64,000 nucleotides of DNA from NCBI GenBank assembly GCA_002221725.1, contig NJFT01000003.1, positions 310,001 to 374,000 on the forward strand. Reading direction: 5' to 3'. The translations under genes and the position numbers were made by a program. Positions 11,522 through 23,900 of this stretch are shown here, one piece after another. Under the pieces are notes generated by a model that ran no database searches, was not told where the DNA came from, and worked only from the letters and a program-made list of their open reading frames with translations. The DNA comes from Scedosporium boydii (Eukaryota; Ascomycota; Sordariomycetes; Microascales; Microascaceae). How positions within the stretch are numbered: position 1 is the stretch's first letter; each line of letters starts with the position of its first letter.

Positions 11522-12907
11522 TTAGGACCCCAAGCCACCACGCCTCTGCAGAACAGTTTTTGTTGCTTCGGAGAAAGCCTCCACCAAAGTCTCAATTTCC
11601 TCCGGACTTATGATGTATGGAGGGGCCAAGATGACTGCGTCTCTTGGCGAAGAGCACGGGTACACGGCGGCTCCTTTGCTAAAAGTTTCATCGGCAACTT
11701 CCTGCGCCAAAGGACCAGCAAGAGAGGCTCCTAGAGTTCCGAAATCCACGCACCGGAATAGCCCCACCCCACGCAAACTTCCGGGATGTTCGAGCACGTG
11801 AGCCGGTAAGCGCTCCCTCAACGCTGAATAGAGTTGATTCCCCCTTTCCTGCACGTTGACGAGGAGTTGGTCGCGCTGGATGATTTTCTGTACGGCGAGG
11901 GCGCCCGCACATGCCGCTGGGTGAGCCTGGAATGTGTGGCCATTCATGAACGTTTTGGGTCCGGAGGCACACTTGTCGAATACGTCGTATACTTTCATCC
12001 CGACGAGCACAGCTGAGAGCGGCAAATAGCCAGCTCCCAAGCCTTTGCCGATGGTCTGGAGGTCGGGTACAGCGCCGCCAAGACTCTGCCATGCGTGGTA
12101 CGACCCAATACGGCCCATTCCACACATGACTTCGTCCCAAATGACTAGGATGCCATGCTTGTGACACAAAGCTTTCAGTCGGGGGAGGTAACTCGGAGTC
12201 GCAGCCACAGCACCGAGGCTGGCGCCAACGACGGGCTCCACGATAACCGCAGCAACCGTTTCCGGGCCTAGAGTCTCCATCTTGGCCTCGAATTCGCCTA
12301 TGAGGCGATCTTCATACTCTTCCTCGCTGAGGCCCTTGCCGTCTTCAGTATAGAAGCATCGACTAACATGGTGGAAAACGGAGCCTAGCATAGGCTCAAA
12401 AGCTTCCCTTCGGGAAGGGTTGAAACCGGCAGACATGGCACCCAGGGTATTGCCATGATACGAGTTGATCCGCCCGATGAAGTTCACACGCTTCAGGTCG
12501 CCGGTAAAAACATGGTATTGCCGGGCAGCCTTCAGAGCTGATTCAACGGCCTCAGATCCGGAACTCGTGAACAGAACCTTTGAGAATGTGCCGGGGCCGC
12601 TCTGATCTATGATGTGAGATGCTAGGTCTTCCGCAACCTGGGAGGTGAAGAAAGAAGTGTATGCGAAGCTTAGCGTGCGGATTTGGTCCACGATTGCCTC
12701 AATGACCTCCTTGTTGCCATGTCCGACGCTAGACACTGCAGCTCCGCTGCTCCCATCTAGAATCTTGTTGCCTTCCTTGGTGATAACGTAAACTCCTTCC
12801 CCACCAACGGCTGTCGGGTACGTCTTGGTTAGGTCGCGATGAAGCACAGCGGATTCCATAGTGACGGGCAACTGCATGAAAGGAGGATTGGATTGGAATA
12901 TGAGCAT
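11522..12907 (-). CDS. PLP-dependent class III aminotransferase (omega-/GABA-type)
   Basis: Single exon, 461 aa, near the usual 430-470 aa of fold-type I class III aminotransferases. Class hallmarks are visible in order: the N-terminal substrate region with YTSFF, the PLP-phosphate region TSSGSEAVESALKAAR, the EPVVGAS stretch, the aspartate motif WDEVMCGMGRIG that contacts the pyridine nitrogen, and TIGKGLGAGY with the Schiff-base lysine at K288. The enzyme would move an amino group from an amine or omega-amino acid to a 2-oxo acid. The exact substrate (GABA, diaminobutyrate, other amines) cannot be read from the sequence. An in-frame Met at residue 17 (codon at 12859) is an alternative start that matches the family's N-terminus better. 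Probably cytosolic, since no obvious targeting peptide is seen. Confidence 0.9.
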   Translation of the reverse strand: MLIFQSNPPFMQLPVTMESAVLHRDLTKTYPTAVGGEGVYVITKEGNKILDGSSGAAVSSVGHGNKEVIEAIVDQIRTLSFAYTSFFTSQVAEDLASHIIDQSGPGTFSKVLFTSSGSEAVESALKAARQYHVFTGDLKRVNFIGRINSYHGNTLGAMSAGFNPSRREAFEPMLGSVFHHVSRCFYTEDGKGLSEEEYEDRLIGEFEAKMETLGPETVAAVIVEPVVGASLGAVAATPSYLPRLKALCHKHGILVIWDEVMCGMGRIGSYHAWQSLGGAVPDLQTIGKGLGAGYLPLSAVLVGMKVYDVFDKCASGPKTFMNGHTFQAHPAACAGALAVQKIIQRDQLLVNVQERGNQLYSALRERLPAHVLEHPGSLRGVGLFRCVDFGTLGASLAGPLAQEVADETFSKGAAVYPCSSPRDAVILAPPYIISPEEIETLVEAFSEATKTVLQRRGGLGS

Positions 12908-15902
12908 GGCGTCCTAATACTAGGAAACTCGGAAGTGGATGGGAGTGATCAAGTTATATTCTTGGTACCGAGCCGTAGTCAGGGCTCAGGATGCATAAAG
13001 ATATCTGGCGGTGGGGGCGGATCGCAGTTTGCTATCCAACACTCGGGCCGGTCGATTGCTGATAACACCGTACGACCGGCCCGAACTACACTTTGCCTGA
13101 CAGTACGCCCCGAAGGTCAGCTCGGCAAACATTCATCGGTAAGACGACATTGCAGAGGGGTCATGAGATGGCCCGGTGCGAGTAGAACTGCCTCTTCTGG
13201 CATAGCGGCAGAAGCAGAACTCCACAGCTTGACAGGCCAAGAGGAGAGAGCGCTTTTAACTTAGCAATGACATCCCGACTCGTAATGCATCGCCGAAAAT
13301 GAGACTATTCTTGAAGGGGCAGCGGAAACCACATCTAGCGTCTTGCAGAAGCAGGAATGTGGAGTTGATAAGACGGCCGAGTTCCGGAGCTTCCAATGCA
13401 ACTTTCGGCATGCTGGGCGAACTAAAACCACTCACCGACCCTTAAGTCATGAAATTCTAGGATTGTGTTCGTCCATTCAAGGAGCCATGCAATCAGCTTA
13501 AAAGGAAAGCTAACCTGCCAGTAAGATGAGCCCACTGCTTTAATCTCCTCATCGATTTGGGGATCATTTTTATCTCCAAGATCTGAGGACCAGCACATGC
13601 CCCCTTGCCACTGATGACACTTCGGGTTTGAAACGGGTAAAGAGCCAAGAAACACCGGCCCGCGTGACTCTTCCCGAGCTCCTCTCCTGTAACTGAAAAC
13701 GGTAACCAAGGCCTGGTTGGGGACACGACTAGCTGCCTTGCGGAACTGATCTTGAAGTTTCAGTTGGAGGGCAGCAGGGAGGCACGGCAGTATAGAACCG
13801 CGTAGCTGCTATGTGGGCCTACAAAATGGCATAAATCGACCAATGCACTGTCACGGCGATTGGGAAATTCCTGTCCCGTATCAAGGGCGCCGTGTGGAAT
13901 CTAGTCAGACCTGGCAAGGGCAAGGCACTGAGCTGGTGGCCTTGAGTGAGATTAATTGGGATAGGAAGAGTTCCCACAGGGACATAATCCCCCCATGGGT
14001 TCGTCCGAGATGTGCGGCGAACAGCTCTTCAGCCGGCGGGTGCGGAAAAGCAACTACACACGGACATCCCTGAATATGGTACTGGGGTAGTTTAGTAAGA
14101 GTTCTACTCGAGGCCTGCCGAGGAAGCATTTCCAATATGCTAGCGACCTTCGCCATACAGAGGATTCCACTGGCGGGTCCACTTTCAAGAATGAGCGAGG
14201 CCGGATCCCGCAGGGAAGTAGTCCGATAGGGAATTGGCTAGAATAGGCGTCGAACTCGGACATACAAAATCTAGAGAAGGACAATATACTGCATTCTCAC
14301 ATCCTCCATCACAAGATTCCAGAGTTTAGCCCCTACTTTAAGCGTTTTAAAGCTTATCAGCAGTGGCATCTAGTGAATCTCCTGGCGGGAAGATCATGGC
14401 TGGATGAACGAAGAGAGGTGTGATTGATTGTAAATAATTCTCCTTCTGAGTTAGGCCTTGGCATCTGGCGATGCTGGGAAGGCTGGATTGCCCAGGCTCA
14501 TTCAATGCATGATGCCATGATCGGAGACCACGCATGATTTTGACCGAAATATAAAGAGAGAAAAAAAAATAAGAATGAGAATTAAAGAAAAAAATCGCAA
14601 CAGTAACTGCCAAAGGCTTGACTCAGTGGAGGAGCAAACGAATCCGGATGACCTAACTATTTTCGAATCAACGACTCGGTGTGATTGGACAGGGATGGGA
14701 AGAATCTCGAAGGAACTGTGGCTCATGCAATTCTCGGAAATGGCCCTCTGTCCTGTCCCGACTCCCGATCAGTGTTGGATTCCGAGACAATATGGCCCGG
14801 CGAGGCGACTACCCCCACCGACACGGCAATGGATTACTTGCTGGCCGAAGGTTGGGACCTCAAACGTGCCATCTATATGAGGCAAGCGGTCAAAAGCTAA
14901 GGGAGGGCAGCGGCTCTGCTCTGAGGATGGGGGTGGGCTGTGGTGGCACCAGATCAGGGCTTGGAGCTCCTCACGTGGACCGAGGTTGGTCTGATTTGAG
15001 GTGAACAGCCTGGCAGCGCTTTCAGGACAGAGAGAGTCTTGCTGGAATGATACTTCGTCGGATCAATTCCTGAGATTAATTGATGTGGTTGGGAAATCAC
15101 GGCGACTCAAACTGATCAGCAAATTAATATTCGCATCGCTCCTGCCGTGATGCCAGGTTTGCTGGCTGCTGACTCGCGGGGCGGTCTGCCGGCTCGGAAG
15201 GTCTGTTGCATCTTGCGCCTGCCTCCACCAATTGATCATTTTAACCCCCCCCTCACTCCCCCAATTCCCAGCGCAACTTCCCCAAGCTCGAGTCTGCCTG
15301 CGCGAGTGGGGCGCGGGTGCCTGATTGTGGCATCAAGCCAAGGCTGGCCTGAGCGGTGGTTTCCGGTTTTGGTTGTTTCTTGTTTCCCTCTGGCCTCAGC
15401 TGCTCCACGTGCCTTCGCGTCTTGAGCAAGTAAAGTCCTCAGGGTACACAAAATATTTGCTTTGTAGCACTAGGCAACCACGCGCTTCGAGCTTTGCTGG
15501 CATTCAATCCAGAGGAAGGAGCACTTGAGGATTTCTAGGCTAGGATCAGAGAAACTCGCTATTTAGGTTCGTCCATCCCTCGAATTCCGCTCTAAATGAT
15601 CCCCTTATTTCCTTCACTCATCTCCTCTTTCCTTGAAATCCCATACCTCGAAAGTTGGCCTTTTTCTTTCTTTCGCTCATCGGCGAACTGTTTGGGTGAA
15701 GACACCGATTGATTCTTCCTCACAGTGGCTGCCCCCCAAACTCGAACTCGCCAGTTCACCCACTACAAGACCAGACCATTCAGATTGGCCTGGCAAATTC
15801 CCCACTCCCCCTTTTATCCCGCCACCATACAACTGTACGCACCCAGATGCAACCCTTTTAATTCAGTTCAACGGCTTACCACGTCAATTGACAGCCACAG
15901 CG
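12908..15902. other. Intergenic region between the aminotransferase and PARP genes
   Basis: Almost 3 kb holding two divergent promoters. ORFs at 13422-13726 minus, 14575-15004 plus and 15147-15425 plus overlap in several frames and show no domain or consistent splicing. The stretch from about 15590 to 15902 is CT-rich, as expected of a fungal 5' leader for the PARP gene. Confidence 0.45.
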
Positions 15903-18291
15903 ATGGCTCGTGTCACGAGGAGGCAGGCAGCTGCCGCAAATGCTTCGCAGAACGCGGCACCCACCACTCCCCCAGCCTTGACAGCTGCTGCAAATGGGGC
16001 CGATCCTTCTCTGCCGCTTGATGGCTGTGTCGTTGCGCTGAGCGGAACATTCCCATCTCTCTCCCACGCAACCCTGCAGAAGCAATTGACAGCACTCGGC
16101 GCCAAATTCGCCAGAAGCGTTACAGCCGCCACCACCCACCTTGTCTCCAATAAAGAAGATTTCGCAAAGGATTCTTCCAAGGTCGTGGCTGCCAAGGCCA
16201 ACAATGTTACCATTGTGGATATTGAGTGGGCTCTGAAGGCGATTGAAGATGACGCTCGCCCAGCTGAAGATGACTACTCTCTCCAGGCAGTTAAGAAGCG
16301 GCCGATCGCCATTGCGAAGAGCGACCCTTCTGCCGATGCCAGCGAGGATGATGACAGCACTCAGAAGCCCAAGAAGCGAAAGACGGCCAAGGACACAAAG
16401 TCAGGCAAAGCCACCAAAGCCACCAAAGCCGCCAAGGTGAAGGACGAGACTCCAGAGCCCGAGGAACCGAAAAAGAAGGCGAAGAAGGAGAAGCGGCCAG
16501 TCGCCGAGGGTCAAATCGCTAAATCCGCCAACTTGGTGGTTCCCGTCGATGAGCTGTTCCATCTTTCCGGCAAGACGGGCTTTGTCGTCTACATCGACTC
16601 GGATGGCATTATCTACGACGCCTCGCTCAACCAGACGAATGCAAGCAACAATAATAACAAGTTTTACAAGGTGCAGGTATGAAGCGCCCCCACCCCTGAC
16701 GCACCGCCTCTCTCTTCTTAATCTCTAACGCTCTTGGGATCAGCTCGTCGTGGATGCCGGTAAGAAGACGTTCTACGCTTGGACACGATGGGGCCGCGTG
16801 GGCGAGGCAGGCCAGAAAGCATTGCTCGGCAACGGAAGTCTCGACGACGCAATGAAGAACTTTGAGAAAAAGTTCAAAGACAAGTCTGGTCATCGTTGGG
16901 CGGACAGGGCCGAAGCTCCGAAGCCAGGAAAGTATGCGTACATTGAACGGAGTTATGACCCTGATTCGGACGACGATGAGGCCGCTGGAAAAGCTGGCAA
17001 AACCGGTGACGACTCTGACGATGAATTGCCGCAAATGGCAGACTGCACTCTAGAGAAGCCAGTCCGCGAACTTATGGAGCTCATCTTCAATGCGAAGTTC
17101 TTCAACAACGTGATGGAGTCCCTTAATTACGATGCCAACAAACTGCCACTTGGCAAGTTGGGGAAGAGCACCATCATGAGAGGTTTCCAAGCTCTCAAGG
17201 ATTTGAGCACCGTACTTACCGACCCCACCGCGGCTGCCTCCACGTACAACATGCAGAGCGGTGCAGCCATCGAGCACTTCTCAAACTTGTATTATTCACT
17301 GATTCCCCACGCTTTCGGCCGCAACCGACCCCCGATCATTGTTAACTCCGCAATGCTCAAGAAAGAGGTCGAGCTCCTCGAAAGCTTGTCTGATATGAAA
17401 GCAGCGAACGACATCATGAAGGCCCACACACAGTCTGGCTCCATCCATCCCCTTGACCGTCAGTACCAAGACTTGGGCATGCAAGAAATGACGACTCTAG
17501 ACAAGGGCAGCAACGAATTCAAATTCCTCGTCGACTACCTACACGGGTCCAAAGGCAGCACCCATTACTTCAACTACGAAGTCATGGAAATTTTCCGAAT
17601 TGAGCGTAATGGCGAGAAATCTCGATTCGAATCGAGCCGTTTCTCGTCCCTCAAGAGCGACAGGCGCCTGCTCTGGCACGGGTCTCGATGCACTAATTTC
17701 GGTGGAATCCTTAGTCGGGGTCTACTGATTGCACCCCCATGCGCGCCCGTTACAGGTTCGGTCAAGTCTCCGAAGTAAATAGGCGATTCTGCTCAGACTA
17801 CTAATGAGTGACTCACAATATCTAGGCTACATGTTTGGCAAGGGAATCTATCTCGCTGATATGTCCTCCAAGTCCGCGGGATACTGTTTCCACTCCTCGT
17901 CTCAAGGCAACGCCCTTCTCCTGCTGTGCGAGGCCGAACTTGGTGATCCCATGCAAAAGCTGGTGAACGCAGACTACAACGCTGGATCATCGGCAGCTAA
18001 CGGCAACATGTCTTCCACCTTCGGCATGGGTCGGACCGGACCCCTGAAGTGGCAGGATGCCAGCGTCGTCCACCCTTCCCTGAAGGGAGTCAAGATGGTA
18101 CGTTGTACATGGCCACCCAATTGGAAAGATGAAAGGAAACTAATCTTGACTTTCTTGTGTCTCGACAGCCCGATATCTCCTCCGCCCCTACGGACACAAA
18201 TGTCCAAGGCGCGTCCCTGTATTACAACGAGTACATCTGTTACGATGTGGCACAGGTGCAGCTGCGCTACCTCTTTAGAATCAAGATGTGA
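15903..18291 (+). CDS. prpA: Poly(ADP-ribose) polymerase (BRCT-WGR-PARP)
   Basis: Four exons: 15903-16676, 16744-17755, 17826-18097 and 18169-18291, giving 726 aa. Domain order is BRCT (about 41-117), a Lys-rich NLS-like linker, WGR (about 220-320, with the literal WGR triplet), PARP regulatory helices, then the catalytic domain. The NAD-binding H-Y-E triad is present as H570 (LLWHGSR), Y604 (GKGIYLADMS) and E707 (YYNEYICYD), so polymer synthesis should be possible. This is the single-PARP architecture known from Aspergillus PrpA, a nuclear DNA-damage sensor. The second intron has a weak donor (GTTCGG), chosen because it alone restores the conserved frame. The start at 15903 (MARVTRRQ) was preferred over an in-frame extension to 15633, which reads like a leader. 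Confidence 0.93.
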
Positions 18292-18656
18292 GGTTGACGA
18301 TACGATCCCGGGCCGAGGACTGATCACGCTATGTACCACTTTATTTCTTTTGCTTTTTTCTTTTCCTCGTTCCTTTCTTCTTTTTTTTTTTTTTTTTTTT
18401 CACTTGTACCATTACATTTTCTAGCAGTTATTTCGGGAATTGACGAGCATGAGTGACGCTGTAACGTGAGGCTCCAACTCTCTCTGTCCCTGGAAATTAC
18501 CTTGGTGATGTCCACACATCCATGACTAAGCGTAGTCACTTCCAAGTCTAGTATCGCGTCCTCCACTCTTTTTTTCACACTTCATTTCGAAGACCCGCTC
18601 ACGATGGCTTCTTCCGGTTACTTTGGTAGCCGGAGCCCCATCGGCGAATCAGAAAG
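18292..18656. other. 3' flank of PARP with a long poly-T tract
   Basis: A pyrimidine-rich stretch around 18345-18420 includes about 20 consecutive T residues (near 18381-18400). No gene was recognised between the PARP stop and the tRNA. Confidence 0.5.
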
Positions 18657-18744
18657 TCCCATGTAGTGTAGGGGTTATCATTGTGCCCTCTCATTGAAGG
18701 ATGAGTGCGAGGCATAGACCCCGGTTCGAATCCGGGCATGGGAG
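18657..18744 (+). tRNA. tRNA-Glu (CTC) with a 16 nt intron
   Basis: The acceptor stem TCCCATG (18657-18663) pairs perfectly with CATGGGA (18737-18743), followed by discriminator G. The T arm is CCCGG-TTCGAAT-CCGGG. The anticodon stem GTGCC/GGCAT (one G-U pair) carries the loop CTCTCA, giving anticodon CTC. The stem and loop close only if a 16 nt intron after position 37 is removed, the canonical tRNA intron position. The D stem is reduced to three good pairs. Pol III transcription from the internal A and B boxes is expected. Confidence 0.9.
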
Positions 18745-19184
18745 GCTTCCTTTTTGCCGTTCCTCTCGATTTCCTTGGATGCTTCAAGGCTTTTCTTCTT
18801 CATTTTTTTCTTGGAGCCCAACCGTAGGGCAAGTGGGAAGGTTTAGCCAAGACGGCCAGACTCTGATGGGGTCTATTTACGGCCCTTAGAATTCCCTCTA
18901 CACACGACATCCAGCGGGAGAAGGCCCAATACCCAACACTTCTGTGGCTTCGCAATATTGACCTATGAAGAGCGTGGTAGGTTTACAGTCTTATCGCCAA
19001 AACGCACGCACTCCAAGTGTAGCAAATAACCTGAAGAAGCTAGCAAACGCTGGGGCTATTTTTTTTACCATTATTCGGTGTTTATTACATCACGGGAAGA
19101 GGAACACGGAAACCCTGCTTAATTACTATTTGAATCGAGAGGCTATGGGGCTCACTCATACGAGAGGCACGACGCTGAGTGAGT
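18745..19184. other. Intergenic region downstream of tRNA-Glu
   Basis: A T-rich run follows about 60 bp after the tRNA and may serve as its terminator. The remainder has only an unsupported short ORF (18965-19195). Confidence 0.4.
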
Positions 19185-20932
19185 TTAAACCTTGAAATAT
19201 CCCTTCCACTGCTTCTTTAGAACCTGCTGAGGATCATACTTGGCAGCTGCGGCTTGGAGCTCGGCCAAAGCACCCGGCCCGTAGCGACCATAAACGTCCT
19301 GAGTCCTCTCCGCGTAGTTCATATACCGGAAGCCGCCGTCGAAGGCATCACCATCAATAGCAAGCTGCTCCGTCTCGCTGACGAGCTGAGTCGCGGCATT
19401 CTCCACAAAGGCATCCAGGCTGGCATTGGACCAGGTAATGTAGGTGTTAATCTTCATCTGGGCGCCGATTGAGGGAGAGAGGTGAAGACTGTTCCCACCA
19501 TTCTTCTGCATGTGTTGGATCGTCGAGAGGGCGATGGGCTGGATGAGGAGGACGGCGACGACCTCGGGCTTGTCGGCAAAGTTGTTTGCTACCCACGTCC
19601 CGTAGTTGGCAACGACTTGCTGCAGAACCGCCGGCGCATCGGCAGAGATGGAGGTGTCCCACCAGCCCTTGCGGAACCCGGCAGGATCGGGATAGACGTC
19701 CAGCATTGCTGAGACGGTGAGCGTGGCGTTTTTGTTCTGGAGGTCGGGGATCGCCTCGAATGGCTGGAAGACTGCGGGGACGGAGGCAGGGTCCGAGGGG
19801 GGTACTGCATGCCAGCGGAAGACCTGAGTGACGACACCGCCGAGGGCAGGCTGATAGGCAGCAAACATGACGGGATGGCCGTCAACATCAGCGGCGATTC
19901 CGTTGACTGAGGTGTCGCAGAACTGCTCGATAACATCGTTGGTAGAGGTGGCAGCATACAGAGACTCCTTGTACCAGATATCGCCCTGTTCGAAAGTCTC
20001 TAGATCAAATCGAGTGACGATACCGAAATTAGGTCCACCACCGCCACGAAGGGCCTTGTAGAGGTCCGCGTTCTGGGTAGACGTGGCCGTGACGATGGTG
20101 CCATTAGCCAGCACAACCTCGTAGCTCCGCACATTATCACACGCCCAGCCGTAGCGTCCCGAGAACCACGAAATCCCACCACCAAGAGTAAACCCTCCCA
20201 CACCAATATCACCCACACGGCCGCCGACAACAGCGAGGCCCTCGGGAAGTAGATAGTTGGCAACGTCCCTCCATCGGAGACCAGGACCCACGGAAACGAC
20301 GGACTTGTCATTGGAGAGCTGCAAGGTGTTTAGGTTGACGAGATCAATGACGATGCCATCTTCGATGTTGGAGCTAGGGAAGGGCACATGGCCGCCGGAT
20401 CTGACGGTGAAAGGAGCCTTCCACGTGCGGATGGCCTTGAGGGCTTTGGACACGGCCGCGGAGCTGTCGGGGGTGATGATGCATGTAGGGGTGAGGTCAT
20501 CCTGGCGGTTGGACCAGTACTCGTTCAGCTGGTCGAAGCCGGGTAAGTTGGGAAAATAGACCCGACCTGGCAGAGCTAGGCTAAGCTCGATGCACTGTGG
20601 AAGATTCGAGGGAGTATTAGCCTGCTGGATTCTGTGAAACATGGCTGCCAACATGGCTGCCAACATGGTATCTCTGATGGACCGTAACAACCAACGTGAT
20701 TTCTCCTAATGCGAGCATCTGGCGAATCCCTTTCCATGGGTAGCAACACGAGCTGCCATCCATATCTTGGAGGCACAAGAACTATTTCTCAGTGTAGGAG
20801 GGCAAGACGGGTAGGATGGACAGGATGGTAAATGCTTACAGCAGCCACCGCCGCGGCCGGAGGAGGAAGTCCAGCCAAGATGGGCGAAGCCAACAACCCG
20901 ATGACGGCGGCAATGCCAAATTCGATATGCAT
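19185..20932 (-). CDS. Secreted FAD-linked oxidoreductase (BBE / FAD_binding_4 family)
   Basis: Two exons, 20932-20840 and 20594-19185, separated by a long 245 bp intron (GTAAGC donor, GCTAATAC branch site, CCACAG acceptor), encode 500 aa. Exon 1 gives a signal peptide (MHIEFGIAAVIGLLASPILA). The PCMH-type FAD domain follows with SGGH, whose H100 is the expected 8-alpha histidyl-FAD attachment site, and with GVGGFTLGGGISW. The Cys that gives bicovalent flavin linkage in berberine-bridge-type enzymes is replaced (GRVGDIGVGG), so monocovalent FAD is predicted. The C-terminal berberine-bridge segment (RYMNYAERTQDVYGRYG) is present. Such enzymes oxidise alcohols, sugars or metabolite C-N and C-C bonds; the substrate is unknown. 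The alternative start inside the intron (20690) would lose the signal peptide. Confidence 0.88.
20638..20666. repeat. 12 bp tandem repeat inside an intron
   Basis: The unit AACATGGCTGCC occurs twice plus a partial third copy within the long intron of the FAD oxidoreductase gene. It keeps a spurious reading frame open and may explain the unusual intron length. Confidence 0.8.
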
Positions 20933-23900
20933 GGTCTCGGGGATTTTGTTGACTTTAGGACTCTAGAGCGAGCCAGAATAGAGGTAGTATGTGTGTACGT
21001 AGGTGCTTCTATTTTACGCCTTGATCCGAAGTCAGTACTCGATACCTTCTCGGTATCAGCTTTTTAGAAGAAGCATTGGATGGTCGTATTTCAGGGGCGA
21101 ACCTACAGGCGGAGGTTATCGATTGACACCGCAGTCTCTGTCTTGCCCCTCGCTGAATAGATGACGAAAAGCCTTGTAGAACAAGGGCTATATCATACGT
21201 GATATGAAGTCTAGTGCTGACAGGAAGATCCTGTCACCCAGAAGGGGTAAAAGCGGGTATAGCTGATGAAGGATTTTTCAGATATTTATACCTCCCAAGC
21301 TCCAGAAATACTTTCGGGGAGCTCCTACTTTCAAACCGAGTTTCCCAAAAACAACTTCAAGCTTGGCCTTAAGCTTGGATCCAGTAACAAAGGCAGCTGG
21401 AGGGACAAGGAGGAGCATTTACTCCATGAAGATTGCAACTCTGACCCTTGTAGGGCAAAGTCCAGGATCCACCGACTGTGGAGATATCGAACGGGTGAAC
21501 CCTTGCTGATCAGAACAAGTCACTAAAATCCGAAAGTCCGGAGGCGGTTGATGCGGACTGGGCTGGATTTGGCAAGGGGGTTCCGCGGGGAGCGTTTTTG
21601 CCAAGGCGGAGCTGCTACCGGCAGGTTGGTTCCCCTGCTACATAGACATTAACGGATTCATTGCACCCGTGCTCCATCCCGCAGACCCCTGCGAAGTAAT
21701 ACAGAGTCAGTTCGTCCCGTGAAAAACGGTTTCTGTGAGGAAGAGACGCATATCACCAATCAAACAAGTATGACCTGGACGAATCCCTGGGGTTTCAGCT
21801 GCTCATCGTACTGTATTCCCACGGTTCGCGTTCACACGCATTTTCCCCGCCCAGGACCCAACACCAAAGTCATCGCATCTCGAACATATCACCAACTATC
21901 AGGGACGCATCAGTATTCGCACCTCCTATCAAATCTTTTAGGGATATCACACCGCTGTTTGTTTCCCAAAAATACCCTGCGTGTCCGGATCCGGCCACGC
22001 ACTTCGCGCTACTGACGTAGCGCTGCATGAACAGCTGCATGCAGTAGTGGGGGAAGGAAGCGGAGAACGGGTTATGATCAACGGTCTTCGCGCCTCCAGA
22101 TGGGCAAGCCACGGCAAAGCTATCCTCCATTCATCCGTGGACTCGCACTAGGAATCCTTCTAACTCCAAACTACGACTAGGATTTCGTACGCGGGCTGCT
22201 CGGGAGCCCTAGCAGCCGTTATGGCACAAAAGTGGTGTGAGACAAACATAATGTCTACTTCATACGGCCAGAATGCTCGAAAGAGATGATTGAACGGCCC
22301 TATCCAATCCTGTTTCCAGACCCTGCGGGGTCATTTATCTGTTCTTGCGTTTTTCATCCATATCACCTTCCGGTGGGTGACGACCTGTGTTGTCCAAAGC
22401 AGGCCTTAGTGACTAAAATGGCATAACTTCTGCAGCATTCTGCCATCGAACCTCATGTTCTGATTCTAGCTGAGTGTTCATGCATGTAAGACGAGGATAG
22501 TGGGCGTTTTAACTCCGGGATAGCCCGTCCTTAGATTGTGCTAGACATAGTCCTATCCATCTTTGAGTATAGTCTGCCCCGTATCCCTTTTTCGGACGTA
22601 GGTACAGTCAATAAGACCCCACGCCGACTGGGACGTGGTAATATCTCAAGCAGCCTCTTTCGACCCTCTTCCATTCCCAGGACGGCTCGAGATTGGCAAA
22701 CTTTTGAGACTAATGCATCAAGTGTCTGTGATCACTTTGGTCGCTTATTCACTGAACGCCACGGGCAAGTCACTAATGTGAAAACGATTTGGTAACTTCG
22801 TGCGGGCGTTTTTTGCACGTCATAACCCGCTCCACAAAGTGATACGCTGCACCTGGGCGTCAATGGTCGGAGTGGTGTCTCTCATTGGGGGTATTAGCCA
22901 TCTTGATGAACACCGGTCAATGCCCTGATTATGGAATGGAAGGAACGTATTAAAGTACGATACCCCGAGCCATTCAGAAGTACAGCTTCGCTTTGAAGGG
23001 GGAGTCTCGTCCTGGATAACGGGGGAGATTGAGTAATATTCGTAATATATGAAAGGCTTCGCCTTAGCTCCCCACTGCCGAGATACGAAGCAAACTCCTT
23101 AAGCGGGGAAGAGGCGCATCAAACCTTTAGAGATCAGGAAACGAGAGTTGTCGCCGGTGTGGGAGGAGTCGTCCAGCTGGCGATTGGGCTGATCCCACCC
23201 CCCAAGTGTGACGCAATCACTCTTTCGCATGCATACCTTGGCCTATGGACCGAAATACGCACGAGCCAAGCTACCGTGAAGGCCAGAAGTGTGTGAGCTG
23301 AGCGGGCTGGCGAGATTCGTGAGGGCTGGAGATCGGGCTCGGAGATGATCCCCCAGTTTGTACAAAGTCAGCCAGCCCCGTGAGGTCTTCACCTCTTAGT
23401 ATGGTAATTGTGGCAAATCCAATTGTGGGGTTTTTGCTCTCGAATGGATGAGAAGTTCTCGTATTCTTTAGAACCACCGGGGGACAGACTGTTCCCTCTA
23501 AGGGGCTGGCCGATCTTCTTAAATGACACTAGAAGAAGAGTTTATGAAATATCTTATTCAACAAACGTTAATCCTGACATGACCCCCGTCAAGAACCTTC
23601 ACCTCATGTTTGACACAGGCGACTGCGCCTCTCCATCAAGAAATCGTGCTACCTTGCTTAACGTTGTCTTAACTGGCAAGCTTTCGAAATGCTCGGCCTC
23701 CCTGAGCTGTCATTGGTCCACAATGAAGTCAACATCCTGAAGAGCTAGAAGTACATCCTGTGTGGGGATGTATTTTCGCTTAGACGACCGACATCTGCCT
23801 CCTACAGAAGTCTCACACTGCTGGATTGTCTATCTCTGGTGTGAGACCCGCTCAGCCATTGCTATTGGCTGTCCGGCTTGCCGACCTGGGTTTGGGCGTA

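Noticed and set aside
11688..12167. 159 aa minus-strand ORF inside the aminotransferase
   Set aside because: A shadow frame of a clear class III aminotransferase on the same strand.
15633..15902. N-terminal extension of the PARP ORF
   Set aside because: The extra 90 residues are Pro/Ser/Thr-rich leader-like sequence from a CT-rich promoter. The Met at 15903 starts a typical fungal PARP.
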